From: JALYXV01 sp963733505
GTDB lineage: Bacteria; Actinomycetota; Acidimicrobiia; Acidimicrobiales; Palsa-688
Length of the DNA: 64,000 nucleotides
Direction: 5' to 3'
Assembly (NCBI GenBank): GCA_963733505.1
Contig: CAVTDW010000023.1
Span: 1 to 64,000, forward strand
The notes below the pieces were generated by a model. The model worked only from the letters and a program-made list of their open reading frames with translations, did no database searches and was not told the origin of the DNA. The position numbers and the translations under genes are program-made. Shown here piece by piece: positions 34,539 through 43,591 of the stretch; the stretch's first letter is position 1, and every line of letters starts with the position of its first letter.

Positions 34539-36020
34539 CTACGCCAGCTGCTCGACGAAGCGCTCCAGCTGGCGCAGGTTGCGACACTCGTACACGCCGT
34601 CGCAGAACACGCCGTACTGGCTGACAATCGAGTCGCCGGTGTCCCAGTACGAGCGGGGTTCTGGATTGAGCCAGAACAGGTGCCGGGCCCGCTTGGCCAG
34701 TTCTTGGACGACCCACGCCTGCGAGGCGTGGTAGTTGTTGCGGGCGTCGCCGAGCAGGATGACCGACGTCTTGGGCGACACCTCCGGGCCCCAGCGGGTC
34801 CAGAACGTCTCCAAGGCGTGGCCGTAGTCGGAGTGGCCGTCGACCCAGACCACGTCAGCCTCGGTGTTGACCCGGTGGACCGCGTGGGCGATGTCGCCGA
34901 CACCGTCGAAGAACGACGTGACCTCGTCGATCCCGTCGATGAAGACGAAGCTGCGCACCCGGCTGAACTGGCTGCTGATGGCGTGCACCAGCTGCAGCGT
35001 GAAGCGAGCGAATGCCGCCACCGACCCCGAGATGTCGGCGATCACGACGATCTCGGGCTTGGCCGGCCGGGGGTAGCGGAACTTGGGTTCGGCCGGTACG
35101 CCCCCGTAGGAGAGCGAATGGCGGACGGTGTTGCGGAAGTCAAGCGATCCCCGGCGGCCATGGCGCCGTTTTCGGGCCAGGCGCACCGCCAACCGTCGCG
35201 TGAGGGGCTGGATCGCTCGGCGCAGCGACGCCAGATCCTCCTGGGTGGCGTGCATGAAGTCGACGTCCTCGGGAAGGGGCTTGCGCAGGGTCTTGGCCAT
35301 GGCTTGGGCGCCCCGGTCGGCGACGAGCCGGCGCCGAATCTCGGATTCGATCAGGTGGCGCAGGCGCCCGATGCGGGCGTCGAACTCCTCCTGGGCCAGG
35401 CGCTCCTCGAGCTCGGACATGGTCCCGCCCGCGGTCTCCTGAGGTCCGCGACCGACTCCGACGCCAGCTGCCGCCGCGGCCGTCATCAGCCGGGTCCGGA
35501 CGCCGTCGAGGTCGAGGTGGCGGAGGGTGCGGTACAGGTAGTACGTCCCGCCGACCGGGCGGCCCGGTTCCATGCCCGCGAAGCGGTCGACCGCCTGGCG
35601 GGCCAGGGCGGCCAGCAACTCCTCGTCACCGTCGAGCAGCGCCCGGTACAACAGCTCCATCAACTCCTCGGCGCTTAGCGCCGCCATCTCGGCGTCGCCT
35701 TCCCGGCGCTCGGCGTCGAGCAGCTCCGCCGCCAGGGCCAACTGGTGGTCGCCGCCCAGTTCGGATTCCTCCATCGAAACCCGGGTGAAGACCAGCGGTG
35801 AGAAATAGACGTCGAAGATCGTCTCGAACGCCCTCCAATGGGCGGCGTTCTTCACCAGCGTCGAACCGAGGGCGTACTTGAACGCCACCCGGTCCTCGAG
35901 AGCAATCTGCCCTACCGCTTCCATGGCGTCGAGATGCTCGGTCATGCTCACCGGCAGCCCGGCCGCCCGCAGCTCGCCCACGAAGCCGCTCACGGCATCG
36001 ACCAGCCCGCCGCCGCTCAC
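34539..36020 (-). CDS. VWA/CoxE-like protein
   Basis: 493 residues from GTG 36020. The C-terminal half has a von Willebrand A domain with metal-ion site DISGSV (IVVIADISGSVAAFARFTLQ), VWVDGHSDYG and LLGDARNNY. The N-terminal half is helical with many charged residues. Its start overlaps the MoxR gene stop by four bases (GTGA), so the pair is co-translated. MoxR/VWA pairs assemble or insert metals into enzymes such as CO dehydrogenase (CoxD/CoxE) or act as general chaperones; no such target enzyme is near. Confidence 0.87.
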   Translation of the reverse strand: MSGGGLVDAVSGFVGELRAAGLPVSMTEHLDAMEAVGQIALEDRVAFKYALGSTLVKNAAHWRAFETIFDVYFSPLVFTRVSMEESELGGDHQLALAAELLDAERREGDAEMAALSAEELMELLYRALLDGDEELLAALARQAVDRFAGMEPGRPVGGTYYLYRTLRHLDLDGVRTRLMTAAAAAGVGVGRGPQETAGGTMSELEERLAQEEFDARIGRLRHLIESEIRRRLVADRGAQAMAKTLRKPLPEDVDFMHATQEDLASLRRAIQPLTRRLAVRLARKRRHGRRGSLDFRNTVRHSLSYGGVPAEPKFRYPRPAKPEIVVIADISGSVAAFARFTLQLVHAISSQFSRVRSFVFIDGIDEVTSFFDGVGDIAHAVHRVNTEADVVWVDGHSDYGHALETFWTRWGPEVSPKTSVILLGDARNNYHASQAWVVQELAKRARHLFWLNPEPRSYWDTGDSIVSQYGVFCDGVYECRNLRQLERFVEQLA

Positions 36021-36928
36021 CGGGGTGCAGGGCCCCCGAGTTCCTTGGCGGCCTTGGCGATGTCGGACTGGTACTTGAGCAGGATGTGCAGCGTCTCGCG
36101 AGCCAGCTCGGCGTCGACGCTCTCCACGCCGAGCACGACCAACGTCCGCGCCCAATCCAGCGTCTCCGACACCGAGGGGGCCTTCTTCAGCTCCAAACCG
36201 CGAATCGAGCGCACGATCCGCACGACCTGGTCGGCCAGGTGCTCGGCGATACCGGGAATCCGCGCCAGCACGATCTGGCGCTCTCGCTCCAGGTCGGGAT
36301 AGTCGATGTGCAGAAACAGGCAACGCCGCTTCAGCGCCTCCGACAACTCCCTGGTGTTGTTGGAGGTAAGGAACACCAGCGGGATCTGCGTGGCCGACAC
36401 CGTCCCCAACTCGGGGATCGACACCTGGTAGTCGGACAGGATCTCCAGCAGCAGCGCCTCGGTCTCCACCTCGACCCGGTCGACCTCGTCGATCAGCAAC
36501 ACCACCGGCTCGGTCGCCCGGATGGCTTCGAGCAGCGGACGGGTGAGAAGGAACTCCTCGGAGAAGATGTCCTCCTCGATGTCCGACCAGCTTCCGGCTC
36601 CCGCGGCGTCCTGCTCCTCGGCCACCCGCTGGGCCTGGATGCGCAGCAACTGCTTCTTGTAGTTCCACTCGTACAGCGCCTTCGACTCGTCGAGTCCCTC
36701 GTAGCACTGAAGGCGGATCAGGCGGGCGCCGCTCATCTCGGCCACCGACTTGGCCAACTGGGTCTTGCCCGTGCCCGCGGGACCCTCGACCAGTACCGGC
36801 TTGGCCAGCCGGTCAGCCAGGTAGACCACGCCCGCGGTGCCCTCGTCGGCCAGGTAGCGCACGTCGCGAAGGCCGTCTCGGACGGACGCGATGGACTCGA
36901 AGCGCGGCGGGCGGACGACGTCGGTCAT
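36017..36928 (-). CDS. MoxR-type AAA+ ATPase
   Basis: 303 residues. Walker A EGPAGTGKTQLAKS, Walker B VVLLIDEVDRV, sensor 1 LTSNNTREL and an arginine finger region RRCLFLHIDYP identify the MoxR/RavA/CoxD class. It hydrolyses ATP to remodel a client, working with the VWA protein encoded directly after it. It begins seven bases after the proA end on the same strand orientation. Confidence 0.92.
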   Translation of the reverse strand: MTDVVRPPRFESIASVRDGLRDVRYLADEGTAGVVYLADRLAKPVLVEGPAGTGKTQLAKSVAEMSGARLIRLQCYEGLDESKALYEWNYKKQLLRIQAQRVAEEQDAAGAGSWSDIEEDIFSEEFLLTRPLLEAIRATEPVVLLIDEVDRVEVETEALLLEILSDYQVSIPELGTVSATQIPLVFLTSNNTRELSEALKRRCLFLHIDYPDLERERQIVLARIPGIAEHLADQVVRIVRSIRGLELKKAPSVSETLDWARTLVVLGVESVDAELARETLHILLKYQSDIAKAAKELGGPAPR

Positions 36929-36934
36929 GAAGCG

Positions 36935-38179
36935 TCAGGCGCGGATCTGGCCGTCGCCTTGAACCACGTACTTGTACGTCGTGAGCTCCCGCAGCCCCAT
37001 GGGCCCGCGGGCGTGCAGCTTCTGGGTGCTTATCCCGATCTCGGCGCCGAAGCCGAACTCCTCGCCATCGGTGAATCGAGTCGATGCGTTGACAACCACG
37101 GCGGCCGCGTCGACCTCGGCCGTGAAACGGTTGGCCGCCGCCAGGTCGCCGGTGACGATGGCTTCGGTGTGCCCCGACCCGTGGCGGCCAATGTGGTCGA
37201 TGGCGCCGTCGATGTCGTCGACAACCGCCACACTCAGCTTCAGATCCAGGAATTCCTGGGAAAAGTCCTCGTCGGTAGCGACTCCCATCCGCGAGGGGCC
37301 CACGATCGCCACGGCCCGGGCGTCGCCCACCAGCTGAACGCCTGGCAACGCACTTGCAGCTCGGGGCAGGAACCGCTCCGCCACCGCCGCGTGAACCAGC
37401 AACGACTCAGCCGCGTTGCACACACTCGGCCGCTGGGTCTTGGCGTTGACCACGATGGCCAGCGCCATGTCGAGGTCCGCGGCGGCGTCGACGTACACAT
37501 GACAGTTGCCGTCTCCGTCGATGACATAGGGCACCGTGGCGTGTTCCAAGATGGCCGCGATCAACGAGGGGCCGCCCCGCGGGATCAGGCAGTCGATCAG
37601 CCCCCGGAGGCGCATGAACTCCGTCGCCGACTCCCGGCTGGTGTCCTCCACCAGCACCAGTGCGTCCTCGGGGAGGCCCGACTTGGCGAAGCCCTGGCGC
37701 AGGGCCCGGGCGATCTCGGTGTTGGAGGTGATGGCGGCCGAACTTCCCCGGAGGAACGCCACGTTGGCCGACTTGACGCACAGGCCGGCGGCGTCGCTGG
37801 TGACGTTGGGCCGGTTCTCGTAGATGATGCCCACCACCCCGAGCGGGACCCGTACTCGCTGGATCCGCAGGCCGTTGGGCCGCCGCCACCCGTCGAGGAC
37901 CTCGCCGATCGGGTCGGGGAGCCCGGCGACTTGCCGCAGCCCCGCCGCCATCGACTCGATGCGGCTCGGGCTGAGCCGCAGCCGGTCGATGACCGTGGCG
38001 CTGGTGCCCGCTTCTTCGGCCCGGGCGACGTCGGTCGCATTGGCCTCCAAGATGGGAGCCACGGCCGCCTCCAGGCCGTCGGCCGCGGCCAGGAGACCGG
38101 CGTCGCGCTCGGCGCTACTGGTGCGCGCCAGTTGCCGGGACGCGGCCTGCGCCCTGACGCCCAGGTCCCGCATCGACAC
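36935..38179 (-). CDS. proA: Gamma-glutamyl phosphate reductase
   Basis: 414 residues of the aldehyde-dehydrogenase superfamily. YENRPNVTSDAAGLCVKSAN, LIPRGGPSLI and the catalytic Cys in QRPSVCNAAE are all present. The enzyme reduces glutamyl-5-phosphate to the semialdehyde, second step of proline synthesis. The paired proB is 6.4 kb away rather than adjacent, with the PspA/SPFH set between. It lies two bases downstream of the Tim44-like gene. Confidence 0.95.
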   Translation of the reverse strand: MSMRDLGVRAQAASRQLARTSSAERDAGLLAAADGLEAAVAPILEANATDVARAEEAGTSATVIDRLRLSPSRIESMAAGLRQVAGLPDPIGEVLDGWRRPNGLRIQRVRVPLGVVGIIYENRPNVTSDAAGLCVKSANVAFLRGSSAAITSNTEIARALRQGFAKSGLPEDALVLVEDTSRESATEFMRLRGLIDCLIPRGGPSLIAAILEHATVPYVIDGDGNCHVYVDAAADLDMALAIVVNAKTQRPSVCNAAESLLVHAAVAERFLPRAASALPGVQLVGDARAVAIVGPSRMGVATDEDFSQEFLDLKLSVAVVDDIDGAIDHIGRHGSGHTEAIVTGDLAAANRFTAEVDAAAVVVNASTRFTDGEEFGFGAEIGISTQKLHARGPMGLRELTTYKYVVQGDGQIRA

Positions 38180-38181
38180 GC

Positions 38182-39201
38182 CTACATCACCTGGGAGATG
38201 CGAGCCAGGACCCAGTCATATTTTCCACCCATGATCGGCTGGTGGCAGAACCCGCACACGCCTTGCAGGTCGACGTTGAGCGGCGCCCCGCAGTTGGGGC
38301 ACTTGCTGTTCAATGTCCCGCCACCGGGCTTGGTCGTCGCCGAGGACGACCGCTGGAAGGTCCAGTCTTCCTGCCACTGCTCGACGCTCTTGTTGCCCCG
38401 GACGACCTTGCCGCTCTTGTCGTCGACGTCGTAGTCGGCACAGGCGGCAAACACCCGGACCGTGATGGTGTCGTAGGTCTGGTCGGAGTGGGCCGAAAGG
38501 ATGCGGAGGTCGCCCACCGCCAGGTCCTCGAGCACGTTGCGCTTGTGTTCGTCGACGTACTTCTGGATCTGGACCTGGTGTTGCTGCCAGACACCGTCGG
38601 CCATGACCTGGCGGCTCATCTCCGGCTTGCGGTCGGTCCAGGCCTCCTGGACGATGAAGAACGATTTCTGGACCGACTCGAGGAACGGTTCCTGGCTGAA
38701 CGCCGGATCGTGCGCCTCGATCTGGGTCAGGCCATCCTCGACCGGCGATGCTGCCGCGTGGGCGTCGACATGGGTGCCCGGGAACAGGTCCCCCCGGACA
38801 CTGTCGATGGCCGGTTGGTCGGTACCCGACCACGGAACCGCGGTGGCGGCTGCGGCTGCGGCGGCCGCGGCACCGGCCGCCCCGGCTCCGGTCGCGACAC
38901 CGCTTGCCGGGCCGCCCCCGGACCCGCCGTAGCCACGAGTTGCGGCGTTGGCCGCGCCACCGGTGTGGTGGCCACTGCGCTTCACGGCGGCCACGATGGC
39001 CACCACGATCAACACGATCACGATGAGGACGATGAAACCGGCGATGCCGCCCCCACCGCCGCCGCCCCCGCCGCCGCCGACGAAGAAGCCGCCACCCCCG
39101 CCGCCGCCCGACGAGCCGCCTCCCCCACCGCTAAAGGAGTGACCACCGCCGGCTCGGGTGGCCAGCGCCTGCCAGCCGGAGAGTACCGCCGCCATGCTCA
39201 C
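38182..39201 (-). CDS. Tim44-like domain protein with glycine-rich region and zinc ribbon
   Basis: 339 residues from GTG 39201 (GTGAGCATG; ATG 39195 also possible). An N-terminal hydrophobic stretch and ARAGGGHSFSGGGGG are followed by a long glycine run, then a transmembrane helix (FIVLIVIVLIVVAIVAAV). A Tim44/MBA1-like domain (FLESVQKSFFIVQEAWTDRK, RVFAACADYDV) comes next, and last a zinc ribbon (CPNCGAPL with CGFC). B. subtilis ydjG/ydjH products have comparable parts and are linked to PspA. The frame continues upstream into the SPFH gene's zinc ribbons; see that entry. Confidence 0.8.
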   Translation of the reverse strand: MSMAAVLSGWQALATRAGGGHSFSGGGGGSSGGGGGGGFFVGGGGGGGGGGGIAGFIVLIVIVLIVVAIVAAVKRSGHHTGGAANAATRGYGGSGGGPASGVATGAGAAGAAAAAAAAATAVPWSGTDQPAIDSVRGDLFPGTHVDAHAAASPVEDGLTQIEAHDPAFSQEPFLESVQKSFFIVQEAWTDRKPEMSRQVMADGVWQQHQVQIQKYVDEHKRNVLEDLAVGDLRILSAHSDQTYDTITVRVFAACADYDVDDKSGKVVRGNKSVEQWQEDWTFQRSSSATTKPGGGTLNSKCPNCGAPLNVDLQGVCGFCHQPIMGGKYDWVLARISQVM

Positions 39202-40453
39202 CGGGCGTCCTCGCCCTCGCCGCCGGCCGAGCCGGGGACTCCCGGCCACGGGGGCCGCGGCGGCGGGAGCGATGGAGTTCCCGCAGTTCGGGCAGAACTT
39301 GGCGTCGGCCGCCACCTCGAAGCCGCAGTGCGGGCAATGGACCGGCTGCGGGCCGAGCGGCTGGCCGCAGTTGAAGCAGAAACGGGCGCCGACGGGATTG
39401 TCGGCGTCACAGTTGGCGCATTTGACGACCGGCGGCGCCAGGGACTTGCCACAGGTACCGCAGAACTTGGCCGTGGCCTGGTTGACGGCGTGGCAGTTGG
39501 CGCACTCGACGGTGCCCGCGCCCGCGCCTACCGGCGCCGGGCCACCGCCCACGTACCCCTGTCCCCCACCCGCGAAGCCGGGCGCAGGGGGAGGCGGCGG
39601 GCCGGTCTGCATCGGCGCCGACGGCCTGGCCGCCGAGTCCGAGGCCGGCGGCAAGAAATGCACCACCGGTGGCCCCGCCCCCCTTGGCCATGCCTTCGCC
39701 GGCGCCTTTCATCATCTCGCCCGACGCGTACTGCTGGAAGCTGCCCGCCAGGCGGGAGTAGGCCGTGTCCTTGGCCAGCTCCTTCAGCTGCCCCTCGTCC
39801 TCGTCGGAGAGGTTGACATCGAAGTTGCCCATCCGGATGATCGCCAGGCCGTAGGTGGACAGCTGCTCGTTGCCCCGTTGGATGACCGTCTGCTCGATGT
39901 CGGTCGTGTAGGCGGACAGGCCGAGGATGGGCCACCCGTTGCGCACGATCTGGGTCGTCACATGGGTCCGCATGACCTTCAGCATCTGGTCGCTGACCCA
40001 AGCCGTGATGGCGGCGTTGTTGGTGACATCGACGGTGCCGACGAGGCGGGTGATCAGGGCACCGGGATCGGAGACCTGCAGCGAGTAGTCGCCGAACACC
40101 CGCAGGGTGACGATCATCCCGGTCTGGGGGTCCTGGACGTCGTCGATGCGACCCCCGAAGGTGTTGCCGGTGTACTCCCGGGTGCCGACGAAGTAGAGCT
40201 CCGCTCGGTAGGCGTTGCCGCCCGTAGCCCAGTCGATGATGCCGCCGAGAAACGGAAGCTCATTGGCATCGATCTGGTGGCGGCCTGGGCCGAGGGTGCC
40301 GACGACCTGGCCGGTGTTGATGAAGATCGCCAGCTCGTCGGCGTCGACGATCGCCCGGGTCATCTTCCGGATGTTGATGTCGGGCCACTTGAAGACGATC
40401 TGGCCCTTCTTGTCGTCCGGTACCGCAATGAACTCACGTCCCAAGATGGCCAT
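39198..40453 (-). CDS. SPFH-zinc-ribbon protein (YdjI-like), apparently frameshifted
   Basis: From ATG 40453, nine bases after GGGGAAGGAAC, an SPFH/virion-core-like domain reads MAILGREFIAVPDDKKGQIV to GMAKGGGATGG. That frame then gives unlikely residues to a stop at 39407. In the next frame, from about 39640, the natural continuation APMQTGPPPPPAPGFAGG and three zinc ribbons (CANC-CGTC, CANC-CFNC, CPHC-CPNC) appear. A third frame supplies the likely end GGEGEDAR and stop at 39198, overlapping the Tim44 gene by four bases. So one or two single-base shifts separate the parts. SPFH-zinc-ribbon proteins localise PspA on membranes. Confidence 0.75.
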
Positions 40454-40569
40454 GACTGGCTGTTCCTTCCCCTTGGCGAGCCTTGAAGCCGTCAAAAAGC
40501 TGTAGGGGAAGGGTACCGGCCCCACCGAAACTGGGCACTCCGCGTACCCCAGGCAAACTGTCACCTCGC

Positions 40570-41169
40570 ATGACGTTGATCATCCGCAAGGCCAGCGCCG
40601 ACGACGCGCCGCCCCTGGGCGTGGCGCTGGCGCACGCCTTCGCCGACGACCCGGTCATGCGCTGGCTCTTGCCCTCGGCCCGGGCCCGTGCGACGCGGCT
40701 GCCTCGGCTGTTCGCCATGGAGCTGCGATACCTCTACCTGCCCTACGACGAGGTGTACACCACCCGCGACCTCGACGGGGCGGCGTTGTGGGCGCCGCCC
40801 GAGCGATGGCGGACACCACCGGCCGGCCTCCTGCGGGCGCTGCCCCGCCTGGTCTGGACCCTCCGCGGCCACCTGCCCGCCGCCGTGCAGTCGGTCAGCG
40901 CCATCGAGCGCATCCACCCCCGGGAGGCGCACTGGTACCTCGCGGTGGTCGGGACCGAACCGGCCCGCCAACGCCTCGGGGTGGGCTCGGCGCTCCTCGC
41001 CCCGGTGCTGGCGCGCTGCGATCGCGACTTCGTCCCGGCCTACCTCGAGTCCTCGCGGGAAGACAACGTGGCCTTCTATCAACGCCTCGGTTTCGAAGTG
41101 ACCGGGGTGATCGACCTTCCCGGCGGCGGACCTCGGATATGGCCCATGTGGCGCGAACCGCGGCCCTAA
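40570..41169 (+). CDS. GNAT acetyltransferase
   Basis: 199 residues from ATG 40570. N-terminal MTLIIRKASADDAPPLGVAL, the acetyl-CoA motif WYLAVVGTEPARQRLGVGSA and the final strand NVAFYQRLGFEVTG are classic GNAT elements. Substrate unknown. It is divergent from the SPFH gene (117 bp) and is followed by the TerB-AAA gene. Confidence 0.85.
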   Translation: MTLIIRKASADDAPPLGVALAHAFADDPVMRWLLPSARARATRLPRLFAMELRYLYLPYDEVYTTRDLDGAALWAPPERWRTPPAGLLRALPRLVWTLRGHLPAAVQSVSAIERIHPREAHWYLAVVGTEPARQRLGVGSALLAPVLARCDRDFVPAYLESSREDNVAFYQRLGFEVTGVIDLPGGGPRIWPMWREPRP

Positions 41170-41264
41170 CCGGCGCCGCCCTCACTCGCCAAGGCAGACT
41201 GACGGCCAATGACCGACACCGTCCAGGAGCGCCGGCCATAGCGACGGGCCGGCTGGCGGAACCG

Positions 41265-42668
41265 GTGACCCGGTTCATCACCGAAGTGAGCGAGACACTC
41301 GACATCCTCGCCTCGTCGGTCGGCCGTCCCGCAGGGGCGCTGGTCAGCGATGTCGCAGCCGAGGCCTTCCGCGTCGCCGCCGCCTTCGTCGACGCCGACG
41401 GCACCCATACCCGCGACGAACTCGACGCCCTCGTCGGGGCGTTCGCCAACCGCCAGGACACACCGGTCACGGGGCTGAACGCGGCCGATATTCGCCAACG
41501 CGCCATCGTCGACGGCGCCCGCACATGGATCGCCACCGCCTCGCCGTTGTTCTCCCTCCTCGTCGACGCCGACCGCAAGTACGGGAGCATGAACGCCTGG
41601 CGCTACTACGACGCCGCCATGGAGATCGCCCACAACGCCTGCGCGGTCGACACGCTCACCAGCCAAGGCGAGCTCCAGGCCCTCGACCAGTTCCGGACGA
41701 CGCTGCTGCGGGCCATGGAAGCCGGAGGCTTGCGAAACCCGTGGACGGGACGGGCCCCTCTGAGCGGCCGGCCATTGGAAGGCACCGCCGCCGTCCGGCC
41801 CGGCTCACCCGGCGACCAGCCGCCCCCGCCCGCGGCCACACCCCTGCCGCCGGCCCGGCCGCTCGAGGAGTTGCTGAGCGATCTCGACGGGATGATCGGC
41901 TTGAAAGCGGTGAAAACCCAGGTGCGGCTGGTGACCAACCTGATCCGGGTGCAGCAGCTGCGCCTCCAACACGGTTTGCCGGTGCCCGAGGCCAGCCATC
42001 ACCTCGTGTTCACGGGGAACCCGGGAACGGGCAAGACCACCGTCGCCCGGCTGGTCGCCCAGATCTACCGGACCCTCGGGGTGGTCGACAAGGGCCAGCT
42101 GGTCGAGTCCGGCCGAGCCGACCTGGTGGCCGGTTACATGGGGCAGACCGCGGCGCGCACGACCGCCGTGTTCGACTCGGCGTCGGGCGGTGTCCTATTA
42201 ATTGACGAGGCCTACGCCCTGAACCAGGGCACCGAGGACGCGTTCGGCCGCGAGGCGGTCAACACCTTGGTCAAGCTGATCGAGGACCGACGCGACGAAG
42301 TGGTGGTGATCGTGGCGGGCTACCCGGGCGAGATGAACACCTTCCTCGACGCCAATCCGGGCCTGCGGTCCCGATTCCCTCGGACCATCCAGTTCCCGGA
42401 CTACTCGACCGACGAGTTGGTCGAGATCTTCGACTCCCTCTGCGAGGACAACTCCTACCAGATGACCCTGGAGGCTCGGGCCCGGGTCCGGTCGCTGTTC
42501 GACGCCGAGCCCCGAACCAAGGGATTCGGCAACGGCCGCGTGGCCCGCAACCTGTTCGAGGCGGCGCTCGAGCGCCAAGCAGGCCGAATCGTCGACCTCC
42601 CGAATCCGACCGAAGCGGACCTGTGCCAGCTCACCGACACCGACGTCGGCGATGCGGCCGCTCCATAG
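41265..42668 (+). CDS. TerB-like/CbbX-SpoVK-like AAA+ ATPase
   Basis: 467 residues from GTG 41265 (GGCGGA five bases before). The N-terminal 150 residues (FRVAAAFVDADGTHTRDELD, then YYDAAMEIAHNACAVDTLT) resemble the TerB helical domain. A Pro-rich linker leads to a CbbX/SpoVK AAA+ domain with GNPGTGKTTVARL, GGVLLIDEAYAL and a C-terminal lid. The Walker B strand uses the rare codons CTA and TTA. Role is probably a chaperone at the envelope, given the PspA gene two genes downstream. Confidence 0.82.
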   Translation: MTRFITEVSETLDILASSVGRPAGALVSDVAAEAFRVAAAFVDADGTHTRDELDALVGAFANRQDTPVTGLNAADIRQRAIVDGARTWIATASPLFSLLVDADRKYGSMNAWRYYDAAMEIAHNACAVDTLTSQGELQALDQFRTTLLRAMEAGGLRNPWTGRAPLSGRPLEGTAAVRPGSPGDQPPPPAATPLPPARPLEELLSDLDGMIGLKAVKTQVRLVTNLIRVQQLRLQHGLPVPEASHHLVFTGNPGTGKTTVARLVAQIYRTLGVVDKGQLVESGRADLVAGYMGQTAARTTAVFDSASGGVLLIDEAYALNQGTEDAFGREAVNTLVKLIEDRRDEVVVIVAGYPGEMNTFLDANPGLRSRFPRTIQFPDYSTDELVEIFDSLCEDNSYQMTLEARARVRSLFDAEPRTKGFGNGRVARNLFEAALERQAGRIVDLPNPTEADLCQLTDTDVGDAAAP

Positions 42669-42696
42669 GGAGCCCGTCGCCCTACCCTGGCAGTCG

Positions 42697-43461
42697 ATGA
42701 TGGAGCGCCCGTCCCTGCCGGCGACGAGACCAGCCGCGGCGCGAGCGGCAATCTCGCCGTCCGCCTTGGTCCTGGCCGGTGCGGGGACGGCCGTCGGGCT
42801 GGTCGTCGGCCTTCCCGCCTTGGCCGCGGCGGCGGTGGGTGCCACCTTCTGGGGGGTCCGCGTCGGCGTCGGCGCGGCGTTGGCCGCGGGGCGGCGACGC
42901 CGGGCGGCGAGGCCCGAGATGATCGATCCCTACGCCGTGGCCGAGCCCTGGCGCAGCTTCGTGCGCGAGTCGCTCACCGCCCAGACCAAGTTCGACCAGG
43001 CCGTGGCCCGGAGCCACGCCGGGCCGCTGCGCGACCGGCTGGCCGAGGTCTCGGGCCGGGTGCACGACGGCGTTCGCGAATGCTGGCGCGTGGCCCACCT
43101 CGGCGCCGCCCTCGACGCCAGCTTGGGCGCCCTCGACGCCGAGAAGACCAGTCGCGAAATGCGCCGCCTCCAGGAGAGCCGCCCTCGCGGCAGCGACAGC
43201 ACCGAGGCGGCCATGGCGGCCCAGCTCAAGGCCGCCCGACGCGTCGAGGCGGCCAGCCAGCGGGCGACCGACCGCCTGCGGGTGCTCACGGCCGAACTCA
43301 ACGCCGCCGTGGCCTGCGCCGTGGAGCTCTCGCTCGACACCGGTGACATCGTTGCCGCCCGCCGGCTGGCGGGCGACGTCGACAGCGTCGTCGGTGAGAT
43401 CGAGGCGCTTCGTCTGGCGCTCGAGGAAACCAGCGCCACCGCCCGCCCGAGCCCCGGCTAG
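42697..43461 (+). CDS. Membrane-anchored coiled-coil protein upstream of pspA
   Basis: 254 residues from ATG 42697 (ATG ATG tandem). Two adjacent hydrophobic stretches (ALVLAGAGTAVGLVVGLPAL and VGATFWGVRVGVGAAL) form a hairpin. The remaining 180 residues are charged helix (LTAQTKFDQAVARSHAG, MRRLQESRPRG, VDSVVGEIEALRLALEET). No family recognised. Its place between a TerB-AAA gene and pspA suggests a membrane partner of that set. Confidence 0.7.
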   Translation: MMERPSLPATRPAAARAAISPSALVLAGAGTAVGLVVGLPALAAAAVGATFWGVRVGVGAALAAGRRRRAARPEMIDPYAVAEPWRSFVRESLTAQTKFDQAVARSHAGPLRDRLAEVSGRVHDGVRECWRVAHLGAALDASLGALDAEKTSREMRRLQESRPRGSDSTEAAMAAQLKAARRVEAASQRATDRLRVLTAELNAAVACAVELSLDTGDIVAARRLAGDVDSVVGEIEALRLALEETSATARPSPG

Positions 43462-43591
43462 GCGCACTCGCACCGAGCTCTGGTAGGTTGTGTCTTTTTT
43501 GCCGTACCAGAAGTCACGCGCTGACTGCCGATTGCGGTCCCGATGGCCAGTTCCCGTGATGGTTCGCCAGGACAGGGCCTACCATCGGGGC

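Noticed and set aside
36086..38434. 782-codon plus-strand frame
   Set aside because: Antisense to moxR and proA, both with unmistakable motifs.
41210..41243. ATG near 41210 as start of the AAA gene
   Set aside because: It is in another frame and stops after ten codons; GTG 41265 is in frame.
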